The notes under the pieces are model-generated. The model did no database searches and was not told the origin of the DNA. It worked only from the letters and a program-made list of their open reading frames with translations. From assembly GCA_025356075.1 (NCBI GenBank), contig JANXUT010000088.1:1-64000 (forward strand): 64,000 nucleotides of DNA. The letters are read 5' to 3'. The translations under genes and the position numbers were made by a program. Source of the stretch: Pseudomonadota bacterium (GTDB taxonomy: Bacteria; Pseudomonadota; Gammaproteobacteria; Steroidobacterales; Steroidobacteraceae). Below, piece after piece: positions 1-8,750 of this stretch. How positions within the stretch are numbered: the stretch's first letter is position 1; every line of letters starts with the position of its first letter.

Positions 1-1115
1 TACTGATCCGTGCATCAAATAGTGCTTGATGTGGTATAATCTCAGGCATGAAGAACAGGCCAGATGCACGGAAGTTGGACATTGCGACGCAGACGCATTT
101 GCGGCGGACGGTGGTGCAGGCAGTCCGCGGCGGCATGAGCCAGACGGAGGCGTCGAAGGTGTATGGCGCGAGTCTGCGAGCGGTGAGCAAGTGGATTGCG
201 CTGGGTCGAGCCGGTGGGCTGCGGGCGCTGAAGCAGAAGCCGCGCGGACGGCGGACGGGGGACGGCCGTCTGCAGCCGGCGCAGTCGGCGCGCATCCGGC
301 AAATGATCATCGATTCGCTGCCGGATCAGTTGAAGCTGCCGTTCTACCTGTGGACGCGGGCGGCGGTGGTGAGCCTGATCGAGCGCGAGTACGGGATTTC
401 GGTGTCGCTGACCACGGTCGGTCGCTACCTGACTGGCTGGGGCATGAGCCCGCAGAAACCAGTGCGCCGGGCCTACGAGCGCAATGATGCAGCGATTGCG
501 CGCTGGTTGCGCACGGAGTATCCGGCGATCGCCCGGGACGCCAAGCGGGAGAAGGCCGTGATTTACTGGGGCGACGAGATGGGTTTGCGCAGCGACCACG
601 TCGCCGGTACGAGTTATGCCCCGATGGGCCACACGCCGATCATCCGTGCCACCGGGCAGCGCTTTGGCTGCAACATGATTTCGGCGATCACGAACCGTGG
701 CCATCTCGCGTTCATGGTGTTCCACGGCAAGTTCGATGGCCGGCTGTTCGTACAGTTCATGCGTCGCCTGCTTCAGCAAGCGACGGGGAAGCTGTATCTG
801 ATCGTGGATGGCCACCCGGTGCATCGTTCGGTCGTCGCCCGCGACTTCGTCGCCGCCAACGAAGCTAGACTGCGCCTGATCCGGCTGCCGGGTTACTGCC
901 CGGAGCTCAACCCCGATGAACTCCTCAACCAAGACGTCAAAACCAATGGCCTCGGCAAGAGTCGCCCGGCCAATCGCACTGAACTGATGGCCGGAGTCCG
1001 CAGCCACCTGCGCCGCAGACAGAAGCAGCCGCAAGTGATACGGAATCTGTTCCAGGAAAAGCACGTCCGCTACGCTGCTTGAGAAATCACGCACTGTTTG
1101 CCGGTCTGCTCAGTA
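1..1115 (+). mobile_element. Complete IS630-family insertion sequence
   Basis: One transposase gene lies between imperfect terminal inverted repeats. The left end (from base 1) and the reverse complement of the right end (to 1115) agree at about 22 of 30 positions, including the outer tactga and an inner agtgc block. Both ends carry the dinucleotide TA, the target that IS630/Tc1-mariner elements duplicate. The left end coincides with the window start, so the TA duplication cannot be checked outside. The right end abuts the surviving 3' part of a siderophore-interacting-protein gene. The ends and the open transposase suggest a potentially active copy. Confidence 0.88.
48..1082 (+). CDS. IS630-family DDE transposase
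   Basis: A 344-residue cut-and-paste transposase. The N-terminal third is a helix-turn-helix region (about residues 15-70, with the SQTEASKVYGAS helix pair) that would bind the element ends. The catalytic domain carries the DDE triad in its usual setting: D176 in YWGDEMG, D254 in IVDGHPVH and E291 in the CPELNPDE motif, with a D-to-E spacing of 36 residues as expected for IS630. The length is normal and there is no frameshift, so the protein is probably functional. It starts at the ATG 47 bp from the left end and stops 33 bp before the right end. Confidence 0.93.
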   Translation: MKNRPDARKLDIATQTHLRRTVVQAVRGGMSQTEASKVYGASLRAVSKWIALGRAGGLRALKQKPRGRRTGDGRLQPAQSARIRQMIIDSLPDQLKLPFYLWTRAAVVSLIEREYGISVSLTTVGRYLTGWGMSPQKPVRRAYERNDAAIARWLRTEYPAIARDAKREKAVIYWGDEMGLRSDHVAGTSYAPMGHTPIIRATGQRFGCNMISAITNRGHLAFMVFHGKFDGRLFVQFMRRLLQQATGKLYLIVDGHPVHRSVVARDFVAANEARLRLIRLPGYCPELNPDELLNQDVKTNGLGKSRPANRTELMAGVRSHLRRRQKQPQVIRNLFQEKHVRYAA

Positions 1116-1381
1116 ACAGCCCGGCCGAGCCAAAGGTCGTCTGGGTGCCGCGCCAGCGGGGCGAGCGCACGCCCGCGGAGGAGCTGATCCGCACGCTCCG
1201 CACACTGAGCTTTCCGCCGGGCCGATGCTTTACGTGGGTCGCACTCGAATCACACTCGGCCCGCGCCGTTCGCCGCTACCTGAGGGACGAGCGCCGCATC
1301 GAGCAGGACTGGATCAAGGCCGCCGCGTACTGGCGTCGGGGCGCCGTCGGCGTGCACGAGCGCATCGAGGACGATGCGTGA
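1116..1381 (+). pseudogene. 3' fragment of siderophore-interacting protein, cut by IS630
   Basis: The frame that begins inside the IS right end reads through about 88 residues with the C-terminal SIP-domain pattern of ViuB-like NADPH-dependent ferric-siderophore reductases: a VWVPRQRG strand, then FTWVALESHSARAVRRYLRDE, then an AAYWRRGA motif and a terminal acidic stretch. The FAD/NAD-binding N-terminal half is absent and would lie left of the window, beyond the IS. In intact proteins this family releases iron from imported siderophores by reduction. Here the gene is disrupted and the TTG start inside the IS is unlikely to be used. Confidence 0.75.
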
Positions 1382-1413
1382 ACGGCGACGCTCCGGTTCC
1401 GGCGTAAGGCGAC

Positions 1414-1941
1414 TCAGGAGGCGAGCAGCGGGTTCACGACGGCCGTGAGTCGTTGGCGAGTCCAGGCCAGCGACTTCTCCTTCCAACCGTCACTGACGAG
1501 CCGGCCGCGACGGTCGATCGTGAAACTGGCCGGTAGACGCCAGATGCGCCCATAGCCGGACGCGTTCGAGTTGGCGAGGAGCCCGACCGGAAAGCTCAGC
1601 GACGCCGCGACCGACCGGACCTCGTCGATCTTGTCCGGAGTATCCAGGCTGAACCCGAGGATCCGCAAGCCCGCCGCGGCATGCTCCTCGAAATAGCGCG
1701 ACAAGAGCGGCAGTTCACTGTGGCATGGCGCACACCACGTCGCCCAGAAGATCAGGATCACAACCTGGCCGACGAGGTTGGTCGTTGAGAGTGGCTCGCC
1801 GTTCAGCTGTACCAGTGTCGCAGGCGGCGCGGGCCGACCTACCCTGAGCTCGCTGGCAGCAGCGATGCCGCAACTGGCATCGATCGCAAGCGAGCCCGCA
1901 CCGGCGGCCAACTGCCGCAACAGTTCGCGTCGTGTCGTCAC
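1414..1941 (-). CDS. TlpA/ResA-like exported thioredoxin
   Basis: A 175-residue thioredoxin-fold protein. The N-terminus (TTRRELLRQLAAGAG, then a hydrophobic stretch) resembles a Tat signal, placing it in the periplasm. The active site WCAPC follows the strand VVILIFWAT near residue 70, as in TlpA, ResA and DsbE, and the cis-proline region reads LPASF. The family reduces disulfides, often of apocytochromes or metal chaperones. The GTG start at 1941 has an AGGA about 10 bases upstream. It lies 3' of the haloperoxidase-like gene on the same strand, 327 bp away, so it may have its own promoter. Its partner is not evident from context. Confidence 0.88.
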   Translation of the reverse strand: MTTRRELLRQLAAGAGSLAIDASCGIAAASELRVGRPAPPATLVQLNGEPLSTTNLVGQVVILIFWATWCAPCHSELPLLSRYFEEHAAAGLRILGFSLDTPDKIDEVRSVAASLSFPVGLLANSNASGYGRIWRLPASFTIDRRGRLVSDGWKEKSLAWTRQRLTAVVNPLLAS

Positions 1942-2268
1942 GATTCACATCCTGTGCCAACTCTGTACTCGAACCCACGCGGCAGGCGATCGTGCAACGA
2001 CGCCGACTGCCCCCCTACGCTCCTCTGCCTGCAGGACCCGGTGATTCTGCACGCGCAAGGTCTGACGAACCGTAACGAACGATGTCCGGTCATCAAGCCG
2101 CGACGCTCGGGGAAGTGTACAAGAACCCCTGCCACCGGCCCAGTCAGCGTGGTCGGGAGCAACGACGACGCTGGGCGCTGCAGCAATTGGCCCGCCAACG
2201 CGGCGCACGCCCCGTTCCGGTGGCAACACCGGCAGCCCTTCACGAGCCCTTGAGGCCGGCCGCGAGTG
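1942..2268. other. Intergenic stretch without a recognised gene
   Basis: A 327-bp spacer between the haloperoxidase-like gene and the TlpA-like gene, both on the minus strand. Several short open frames exist on both strands but none has a recognisable domain or convincing start. I see no hairpin with a T-run. It presumably holds the promoter of the TlpA-like gene. Confidence 0.5.
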
Positions 2269-3528
2269 CTAGTGATCCCGCTCGGTCGAGCGGAACTTGT
2301 TGGCCGCGATCCAGCGGCCAACCAGCCTGCCGACCTTGAATCCGTGCGCGACCGACGCCGGGAAATGCATCCCGCCGTAGACGCCCGCAACCAGCACCTC
2401 ATCGATGACATCGTCCGTATTGGTGAACGCGTGCGGGATGGATCCCGCGACGGTGCTCGTCAACGTGATGTTCAGGTGCTTTGTATGGAAGAACACATTC
2501 AGCATTTCAAGGATCGCGCCGGCGACGCAGCCGTGCGCGGCCGGGTACTCCGGATGCGGCGGCGTGGGTGCGAGCGGCAGCCACGTCTCATCGGTGTCGG
2601 TCGCCGCATTTCGGTCGTTGTCGGCAAGCGGGATCGCCGTGACCGGCCGCCAGCGGTTGAAGTAGAACTTCGAGTCCCAGCAGGCGATCGACGCGTCGCC
2701 GAAGCCGACGAACACCATCGCGAACAGCCGCGCGCTGGCGGAGACGTCGAGATGCTGGGTCGCGACAAAGGCGCGAATGTTTCGCGGCCAGAATGTCGTT
2801 GGGCTCTCGGTGTGAAATAGACCAATCTCGGTCTGCTCGGCCGTGCGGGTCGTGCTGTTGATGGCGCCGAGCGACTCGGTCGCGTGCAGGTCCTCCGCAT
2901 ACCGATAGCTCGTGAGGTCGGGCGGCCCTTCGGCGCGGAACTGCGAGGGCCGGATCAGCGTGAATGGCCTCATCTTGGCGACCCAGGGTGTCACGGGATC
3001 GAGGAGCGCCGGCGGCGTGCCCTGGTACTGGCCGGGGCCGTCCTGAAATGCGTACGGCACCGACGCCTCGCGTCCGTCCCCTGCCCGGTACGCGAGCCAC
3101 GCGGCCGCCACTTCCGTCCCGACGGCGACACCCTTCGTCTTGGGAATGCCGTCGGGCACTGCGGCGAGCGAGCTGGTATAGGCCGGGTCGAGGAGTGCCT
3201 GCTGGTTCGGGTAAAGGGACAGAAGTACGTGGTAGGCGGCCGCCGCCGCCGCCGCCTCCTTCGAGGCGCCATCGGCGTTCGTCGTCGGACGCACGGCAAA
3301 CACCTGGTGACGCCGGTCGATCGCGTTGACGGCGTCGTAGATCGCCGCATGCACCATCGCGTAATACACACCCGGGGATCCGTTCGTTGCGACCAGTACG
3401 CTCTGGGTAGTGGCATTCCAGTCCGCCACGACGTCCGCCCGCGCGGCGCCAGCGGGCGCGCCGAGCGCAAGAATCAGGCTCGCGGCGGCGAAGCACAGGG
3501 GCCCGCGCGTCGCATTGCTGCTTTGCAT
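2269..3528 (-). CDS. Vanadium-dependent haloperoxidase-like PAP2 phosphatase
   Basis: About 419 residues from the ATG at 3528, chosen because GGAG lies 8-11 bases upstream and a signal peptide follows (ending near GAARAD). Upstream in-frame codons back to 3630 are arginine-rich and unlikely to be translated. The second half has the vanadate/phosphate-pocket motifs of the PAP2/haloperoxidase superfamily: KFYFNRWRP (Lys and Arg), PHPEYPAAHGC (the SGH-like segment, here AHG) and GGMHFPASVAHG (Arg/His segment). Members of this exported group are often annotated as vanadium haloperoxidases, but many act as acid phosphatases. Substrate unknown. Confidence 0.85.
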   Translation of the reverse strand: MQSSNATRGPLCFAAASLILALGAPAGAARADVVADWNATTQSVLVATNGSPGVYYAMVHAAIYDAVNAIDRRHQVFAVRPTTNADGASKEAAAAAAAYHVLLSLYPNQQALLDPAYTSSLAAVPDGIPKTKGVAVGTEVAAAWLAYRAGDGREASVPYAFQDGPGQYQGTPPALLDPVTPWVAKMRPFTLIRPSQFRAEGPPDLTSYRYAEDLHATESLGAINSTTRTAEQTEIGLFHTESPTTFWPRNIRAFVATQHLDVSASARLFAMVFVGFGDASIACWDSKFYFNRWRPVTAIPLADNDRNAATDTDETWLPLAPTPPHPEYPAAHGCVAGAILEMLNVFFHTKHLNITLTSTVAGSIPHAFTNTDDVIDEVLVAGVYGGMHFPASVAHGFKVGRLVGRWIAANKFRSTERDH

Positions 3529-3686
3529 CAGTGCTCTCCGTCGTCCGTAGGGTCGTGCTCGGCGCCGAGCGAATCGGTGCAAGTACGAAGCTAACGACGA
3601 GAGCGCGGGCGTGCCTGAAGGCCAACCCAAGATTTAGTGAAATGTGCGATTAGGGCCAGGCGACACCGCATGCGGCGCGCCTCGGG

Positions 3687-4583
3687 TCAGTTCAGGCGGA
3701 ACCCGTGGCTGAATCCGAACGTGACCGCGCGGCCGAGCCGGTGGCCATTGCGGCCTTCGAGGCCCTTGTCGACCAGGCAGTAGAGGCTGCTCTTGTCCGA
3801 GTACTGCCAGGACGCGCCGGCGCCGAGGTTGAAGTAATCCTCTGCAGCCAGCCGATCGTGATACCGGAAGAGCGGATTGGACTGCGGAATCGGTACCGGT
3901 ACACCGCCGCGCGTGTCCTGCCACTGCGCCACCGTCCGGATGCTGAAATCGGGCGTGACGAAATAGCCTACCTCGAGGTCCGCGTTGACCTTGTCGTGCG
4001 ACACGTCAGCGACCTTCTCGACCCGAGCGTAGTTCAGCCGGGTCTGAATGTAGGTGCGCGGGACGTAGCGATCAAGGCTCTTGCCCGCGACGAAACCCAT
4101 CCACAGCTCGTGCAGCTCACGCCCGGGAGCGGCATGACCGAGCGTCTGGTAGTGGTGCGTTGGAACGACGTAGGCGAGGTAGGGCGCGATCGCAACGGGC
4201 TCCAGCGCCAGCTGGTAGTGCGCCTCGAGGCGCAGGTCCGTCATCGTCGTGTGGTACGTGCCGTCATCGACTTCGGTCGGATGCGGGTGAGTACCTTGGT
4301 AGATCGAACTCGCCAGCGGCACGCTCGCGGCCAGCATCAGCCGGTCGCTCGGGCTGTACGCCACCGCGAAACCAAGCGTGTGGGAGCGCATGTGCCCGGC
4401 ATCGACGGTGCCGCCGTCCGGCGTGTTGTGTTTGGTGTCGAAGATGTCGGTGTAACTGATCGAGTAGCCGACGGTACGCGCGGCGGGCAGCCAGGCCTGC
4501 GCGAACACGCTCGGGCTCCACAGGAGCACAAGTGCGAGGACCGCTCGCACAAACGGCGCTGCGAGGCTCGACCGAAGACGCAA
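3687..4583 (-). CDS. Outer-membrane beta-barrel protein (transporter-like)
   Basis: A 298-residue exported protein. A signal peptide of about 28 residues (LALVLLWSPSVFA) is followed by alternating amphipathic strands typical of small outer-membrane barrels annotated as transporter or phenol MetA-pathway-like. The final strand ends FGFSHGFRLN; the usual aromatic C-terminal residue is replaced by Asn. It starts 6 bp after the end of the upstream receiver-like gene, so the two are almost surely cotranscribed. Function is unknown; a passive channel or sensor for the partner is possible. Confidence 0.65.
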   Translation of the reverse strand: MRLRSSLAAPFVRAVLALVLLWSPSVFAQAWLPAARTVGYSISYTDIFDTKHNTPDGGTVDAGHMRSHTLGFAVAYSPSDRLMLAASVPLASSIYQGTHPHPTEVDDGTYHTTMTDLRLEAHYQLALEPVAIAPYLAYVVPTHHYQTLGHAAPGRELHELWMGFVAGKSLDRYVPRTYIQTRLNYARVEKVADVSHDKVNADLEVGYFVTPDFSIRTVAQWQDTRGGVPVPIPQSNPLFRYHDRLAAEDYFNLGAGASWQYSDKSSLYCLVDKGLEGRNGHRLGRAVTFGFSHGFRLN

Positions 4584-4589
4584 CGCGGT

Positions 4590-5162
4590 TCAGCCGCCGG
4601 CGGAGCTTCCCGCTCCGGTACAGCTATCCGTCGGGCTCGCATCGCGCTCGAGAATCGTCTCGATCGCACGCACGAACTGGCGAGTGTGGCCCTTGCTCGC
4701 CTCGACGACGCAGTTGCGGGATGCTTGGGCAGCCGCCCGTTCCTCGGCGCTCGCGCCATAGGTCACCGGCAGGATCGGGACCGTGCGGCGCAGCGCCCCG
4801 GGCAAGAGTTGCGTGTCGCGCCAGTCCATCAGTACGAAGTCGGCCCTAGCCTCGTCGAGCGCCCGCGTGAGCTCCGCCGTCGACACCACCGAGCGGACCT
4901 TGTGGCCAGCCCGCGCGAGGGTCTGATCGAGCTTGAGCTCGGAGTTCGTGGCCGACAATCGTGATTCGGGGTTCAGGAACAGGATCACGTTGCTCTGCCG
5001 GCGACTCACGTGGACGCGCTCGAACGGCAGGCCGCCGCCGAGGACGAGGAGCTTGTCGCCACAGGCCTCGACAGAAGGCACCGGCGCCAAAAGTCCTGAA
5101 AGAATGACTGCCGCCGCTAAGCCGCTGGCAGCGCTAACCGGTCCACGCATCGGGGCCCCCAT
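4590..5162 (-). CDS. Exported receiver-like (CheY-fold) protein
   Basis: A 190-residue protein with an N-terminal signal peptide (AAAVILSGLLAPVPSVEA). The rest resembles a response-regulator receiver fold: the strand NVILFLNPE, the segment ADFVLMDWRD with an aspartate near the phospho-acceptor position, PILPVTYGAS, then a C-terminal helix. A receiver-like fold outside the cytoplasm is unusual, since phosphotransfer is not expected there. It forms a two-gene unit with the beta-barrel gene 6 bp downstream. The start could also be the ATG four codons in. No family with known function is recognised. Confidence 0.6.
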   Translation of the reverse strand: MGAPMRGPVSAASGLAAAVILSGLLAPVPSVEACGDKLLVLGGGLPFERVHVSRRQSNVILFLNPESRLSATNSELKLDQTLARAGHKVRSVVSTAELTRALDEARADFVLMDWRDTQLLPGALRRTVPILPVTYGASAEERAAAQASRNCVVEASKGHTRQFVRAIETILERDASPTDSCTGAGSSAGG

Positions 5163-5260
5163 CCATGTGACACCTGTCGAGAAGAGACTACTACTCGCTG
5201 ACCGGCCACGGCAAACTTAGGCTCGATAGACGGCCCTCCCACTCCATCCCGGCTTAGGCA

Positions 5261-7669
5261 GTGGCCCCGACGGTACCCGATTCCATCCGCATGACGCCTT
5301 CCTCCGATGTCGATGTTGCAGTGCGCTATCGCGTCGGCGATCTCGTGTTCGATTCTGGTGCAGCCCGGGTCCTCCGGGACGAAATCGAGGTTCCGATCGC
5401 GAAGCTATCGTTCGACGTCCTGCGGGTGCTGATCGAGGCGGCGCCGAACCTCGTATCCCTTGAGTCGCTGATGACCCGGGCGTGGCCAGGGCTCGTCGTC
5501 AGCCCCGAGACCGTGGTCCAGCGGATCAAGCTGCTGCGGGACTCGCTCGGCGACGACGCCAAGGAGCCCCGCTACATCGCCGGTGTTCGCGGCCGGGGCT
5601 ACCGGATGGTCGCGGTGGTGCAGCGACTGCCCGCGCACGACGAACCTGAATCGGCGCCGGCGTCGGTCACGCCGGCCACCGCGGCAACCGTAGCTCCGCC
5701 ACCGACACGTCCGAGGTTGATGCGCATCGCCGCCGTCGCGGTCCTGCTCGTGCTGGCGGTTGCCGCGGCGTTCGTAACCGGTGAGCGATGGCTGCATACC
5801 ACGTCGCGACCGGCAATACCCGTTGCCGCGCCGCCGCCGCGCTCGGTCGCCGTGCTGCCATTTTCAAGCTTGACCGCTACGCCGAACGACGGCGTGCTCG
5901 CGCTTGGCATCGCCGAAGCGGTCCTGCACCAGCTGGCCGCAGCGCCCGACCTCATCGTGATTGGACGGACCTCGTCGTTTACGTTCAAGGATCGCAACGT
6001 CGATTCGCGCGAGGTCGGACGGACGCTCAACGTCCGCTACCTCCTCGAGGGCAGCGTGCAGAGCGACGGGGCGCAGCTAAGGGTCACCGCGCAGCTCATC
6101 GACACCCAGACGGGCGCCAACGTCTGGTCCGTGCGCTTCGAGCGCTCGCCCAAGGATATCTTCCGGCTGCAGGACGACATCTCGCTCACGGTCGCGCGCA
6201 CGCTCAAGCTCAGCCTCGAGGGAGGAGCCGCCGAGCGGCTCAGCGGCCAGGGCACGGCCAATTTCGATGCCTACTTCAGCTTCCTGCAGGGTCGTGCCCA
6301 AATGGCCAGCCTGCGCCTCGCCGATGTCAGCGCCGCTGCCACGTTGTTCACCCACGCCATCGAACTCGACCCCGACTTCGCGCCGGCCTACGTGGAGCTT
6401 GCCGATGCCAAGCTGATGGTGGCCGAGTTTGAAGTCACCGGTGATCGCCGCGCGCGCGTGGCGCGCGCCATCGAGGAGGGCACGCGCCTCGTCGAGCGGG
6501 CGCTCGCGCTCGGTGGCACGAACGGTCATGCCTACGTCATGCGCGGCTACCTGCGCGCATTTTCCGATCTCGCCGCTGCCGAGGCGGACTACCGTCGTGG
6601 CCTCGAGCTCAGTCCGAACTATGCGAAAGGCTACGAGGGCCTCGCGAGCATCATCTTCGAGACTCCCACACGCCGCGACGAGGCGCTGGTGCTACTCGAT
6701 CGGGCCCGCGCACTCGATCCACTCGAGCCACGGTACGACGTACTGAAAGCCATTTTCGTGCATTATGGGCGCGGCGACGTCCGGCAAGCCGACGCGATCC
6801 TGGTCGACGTACTGGCGCACCATCCCCTCTACGGACCGGCGCTGATGCGTCTCGCCTTGCTCCGCGGGCCAGACGAGGGTCGATTTGCGGATGGGATCAA
6901 GTTCGGCGAGCAGGCGCTCGCCCTCGATCCGCGCTCCGAGTGGACGCGAAACACGCTCATCGCAACATACCTCGACGTCGGCGACCTGGTCGCCGCCCGG
7001 CGCGTCGCGCTCGAGCCACCGCACGCACTCCCGGTACGTCAACTCGCCATCAGCGAGTTCCTGCGGGACTGGCGTCAGGCCGGCGAAATCGCGTACGCAT
7101 CGGACGCGGATGGCACGCAACTGCCGACCCAGTCTCCGGCAGCAATCTTCTCGATCAGGCTGCATGCGCGCGCGACGGGTGAGTACAGCAGAGCGCGGGC
7201 CGTTCTCGAGCGCCTGTCGGGTGTCACGTGGGATGCGGCAGGCAACCCGCAGGTGCCAGTCGAGATCGGCCTCGCCAACGCGACCGTCGCGCTCGGCGAT
7301 ATCCTGATTCAAAGTGGAGAGCGCGAAAAGGGACGACGGCTGCTCGAGGCAAGCCTGCGCGACATGGCGTACGTGGCCCACGACCTCAAGCGCGGCGATT
7401 ACTGGTACTTGAACGATCGGCAGGTCGCGTTGGCGCTGCTGGGTGATACGGAAGCGACATTGACCCTTCTCGAGCAATCAGTTGCTACCGGTCACGGCTA
7501 CGGCCGTTGGTCCGCCACGTCGATTGATCCCGCGTTTGCCGCGATACGGGATACTCCTCGATTCAAGGCGGTAGTGGCGCAGATGGCGGCGCACGCGCGG
7601 GACGAGTACGCCGCGGTCGAGAAGCTGCGGCGCGAGCACCTCGTGCCCGCTGCCGATACCCCGCGTTGA
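5261..7669 (+). CDS. CadC/ToxR-like membrane transcriptional regulator with TPR domain
   Basis: An 802-residue one-component regulator. Residues about 23-118 form an OmpR-type winged helix (ending YIAGVRGRGYRMV) that binds DNA. A proline/alanine linker and a single membrane segment near residues 152-174 follow. The periplasmic part starts with the RSVAVLPFSSL...GRTSSFTFK...YLLEGSVQ domain common in these regulators, then many TPR-like helices, suited to sensing a ligand or partner. The GTG at 5261 is the longest start; the ATG at 5291 is an alternative. It is divergent from the receiver-like/beta-barrel pair, 98 bp away, which it may regulate. Confidence 0.85.
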   Translation: MAPTVPDSIRMTPSSDVDVAVRYRVGDLVFDSGAARVLRDEIEVPIAKLSFDVLRVLIEAAPNLVSLESLMTRAWPGLVVSPETVVQRIKLLRDSLGDDAKEPRYIAGVRGRGYRMVAVVQRLPAHDEPESAPASVTPATAATVAPPPTRPRLMRIAAVAVLLVLAVAAAFVTGERWLHTTSRPAIPVAAPPPRSVAVLPFSSLTATPNDGVLALGIAEAVLHQLAAAPDLIVIGRTSSFTFKDRNVDSREVGRTLNVRYLLEGSVQSDGAQLRVTAQLIDTQTGANVWSVRFERSPKDIFRLQDDISLTVARTLKLSLEGGAAERLSGQGTANFDAYFSFLQGRAQMASLRLADVSAAATLFTHAIELDPDFAPAYVELADAKLMVAEFEVTGDRRARVARAIEEGTRLVERALALGGTNGHAYVMRGYLRAFSDLAAAEADYRRGLELSPNYAKGYEGLASIIFETPTRRDEALVLLDRARALDPLEPRYDVLKAIFVHYGRGDVRQADAILVDVLAHHPLYGPALMRLALLRGPDEGRFADGIKFGEQALALDPRSEWTRNTLIATYLDVGDLVAARRVALEPPHALPVRQLAISEFLRDWRQAGEIAYASDADGTQLPTQSPAAIFSIRLHARATGEYSRARAVLERLSGVTWDAAGNPQVPVEIGLANATVALGDILIQSGEREKGRRLLEASLRDMAYVAHDLKRGDYWYLNDRQVALALLGDTEATLTLLEQSVATGHGYGRWSATSIDPAFAAIRDTPRFKAVVAQMAAHARDEYAAVEKLRREHLVPAADTPR

Positions 7670-7869
7670 CCGTCAGGTCGCTGACGGCCTCTCACTACGC
7701 CGAATCTCGACCGCCGCCGTGGCTACGGCCTGCCAGGCCCAGGCCCTAGCCGTCCAGCGACAGGCTGAAGCATCTCGCGTGCAGCTTGCCGGTGCGGGCT
7801 CACACCCGGCGGATCTGGGCGACACAGGAACCGCCATGACGAGGCGCACCGGACGGCGCTTGAGCGCGG

Positions 7870-8355
7870 TCATTTGGCGAGCTCGACCGCGAGCTTGTCG
7901 AGGAGTGAACGAGACCCGGCTTCGCGGCCGTTCGCCGATTCACCGCCGTCGAGGTACGCGCCCTGTTCGGTGTAGATCAAATGCGTTCCGCCCGGCGACG
8001 GGGCCAATTCGATCGTCGTCAACGACGCGGAGAACGGTGTCGTGCCTATGGTCATCCGGTAGGCGAATACGATCCGGCAGTCGGGAACGATGTCGTGGAA
8101 CTGCGCGTCAAGCCTGATCTGCGGGCCGCCCGCGAAGCTGAATCGCGAGACTTCGCTACCGCCAACCCGAAAATCGAAGGTGAATTCGTGTACCACGGAC
8201 CCTTCGTCCTCGACGCGCCATCGCCGCACGATGTCCTTGTCCGCGAAGGCGCGGAATACGCAGGAAGGCACGTGGGCATAGCTGCGTTCGATGCGAAACG
8301 TACTGTGCACGACAGCGGCCGGAGCGGCTGTGGATCTGGACGTGGCGCTTGCCAT
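7870..8355 (-). CDS. SRPBCC/AHSA1-domain protein
   Basis: A 161-residue START-like protein of the AHSA1 group (ST FRIERSY, then VFRAFADKDIVRRW, then IELAPSPGGTHLIYTEQG). These small hydrophobic-pocket proteins very often sit behind an ArsR-type repressor, as here: the ArsR stop codon is 2 bp upstream of this ATG, so the pair is one operon. The ligand and role are not known for this type; detoxification or lipid binding has been suggested for relatives. Confidence 0.9.
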   Translation of the reverse strand: MASATSRSTAAPAAVVHSTFRIERSYAHVPSCVFRAFADKDIVRRWRVEDEGSVVHEFTFDFRVGGSEVSRFSFAGGPQIRLDAQFHDIVPDCRIVFAYRMTIGTTPFSASLTTIELAPSPGGTHLIYTEQGAYLDGGESANGREAGSRSLLDKLAVELAK

Positions 8356-8357
8356 GG

Positions 8358-8714
8358 TTACTTTCCTTTTCGGTGGGCGGATCGACCGGCCGGACGAAGC
8401 TCCGCGAGCACCGTATCGAGGCGGTCGAGTTGACGTTCGACGAGCGAGCGGCGTTGCGCGAGCCAGTCGCCGAGCGCGTCGAAGCCCCCGGCCTCGATGC
8501 GGCAGGTCCGCACGCGCCCGACCTTTTCGCTCGTGACCAGGCCGCTGTCCTCGAGGATCTGCAGGTGCTGAACAACGGCCGCGAGCGACGTCGCGAACGG
8601 CTTGGCCAGGTCACTGACGCTGGCCGGACCGACGCTCAACTTCTCGATGATTGCGCGACGGGTCGGCTCGGCGAGCGCCCGGAGGCTCCTGTCGATCGTC
8701 GTATGGTTAAGCAT
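8358..8714 (-). CDS. ArsR-family winged-helix repressor
   Basis: 118 residues from the ATG at 8714 (MLNHTTIDRSLRAL). It has the compact ArsR fold: ALAEPTRRAIIEKL, then the recognition helix region SVSDLAKPFATSLAAVVQHLQILEDSGLV, then the beta-wing and a basic tail. No Cys-rich metal site (ELCVCDL) is present, so it is the non-metal subtype usually paired with AHSA1 proteins. A longer in-frame opening to 9113 exists, but a good promoter lies at 8722-8750, which fixes the start at 8714 with almost no leader. It likely represses its own operon. Confidence 0.9.
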   Translation of the reverse strand: MLNHTTIDRSLRALAEPTRRAIIEKLSVGPASVSDLAKPFATSLAAVVQHLQILEDSGLVTSEKVGRVRTCRIEAGGFDALGDWLAQRRSLVERQLDRLDTVLAELRPAGRSAHRKGK

Positions 8715-8721
8715 GGACTTG

Positions 8722-8750
8722 AGTATTGACGGGCCGGCTCCAATTGTCAA
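8722..8750 (-). promoter_or_regulatory. Sigma-70 promoter of the ArsR-AHSA1 operon
   Basis: On the minus strand TTGACA (8745-8750) is followed after exactly 17 bp by AATACT (8722-8727), close to consensus in an otherwise GC-rich region. Only 7 bp separate the -10 box from the ATG at 8714, so transcription should begin at or within a base or two of the start codon. Two copies of ACTT(G/A)AGT, at 8717-8724 and 8757-8764, flank the promoter and are candidate ArsR operator sites. Confidence 0.72.

Noticed and set aside
3705-4964. A 419-codon plus-strand open frame opposite the barrel and receiver-like genes
   Set aside because: Arginine/valine-rich composition without domains; the minus-strand genes have signal peptides and sensible folds.
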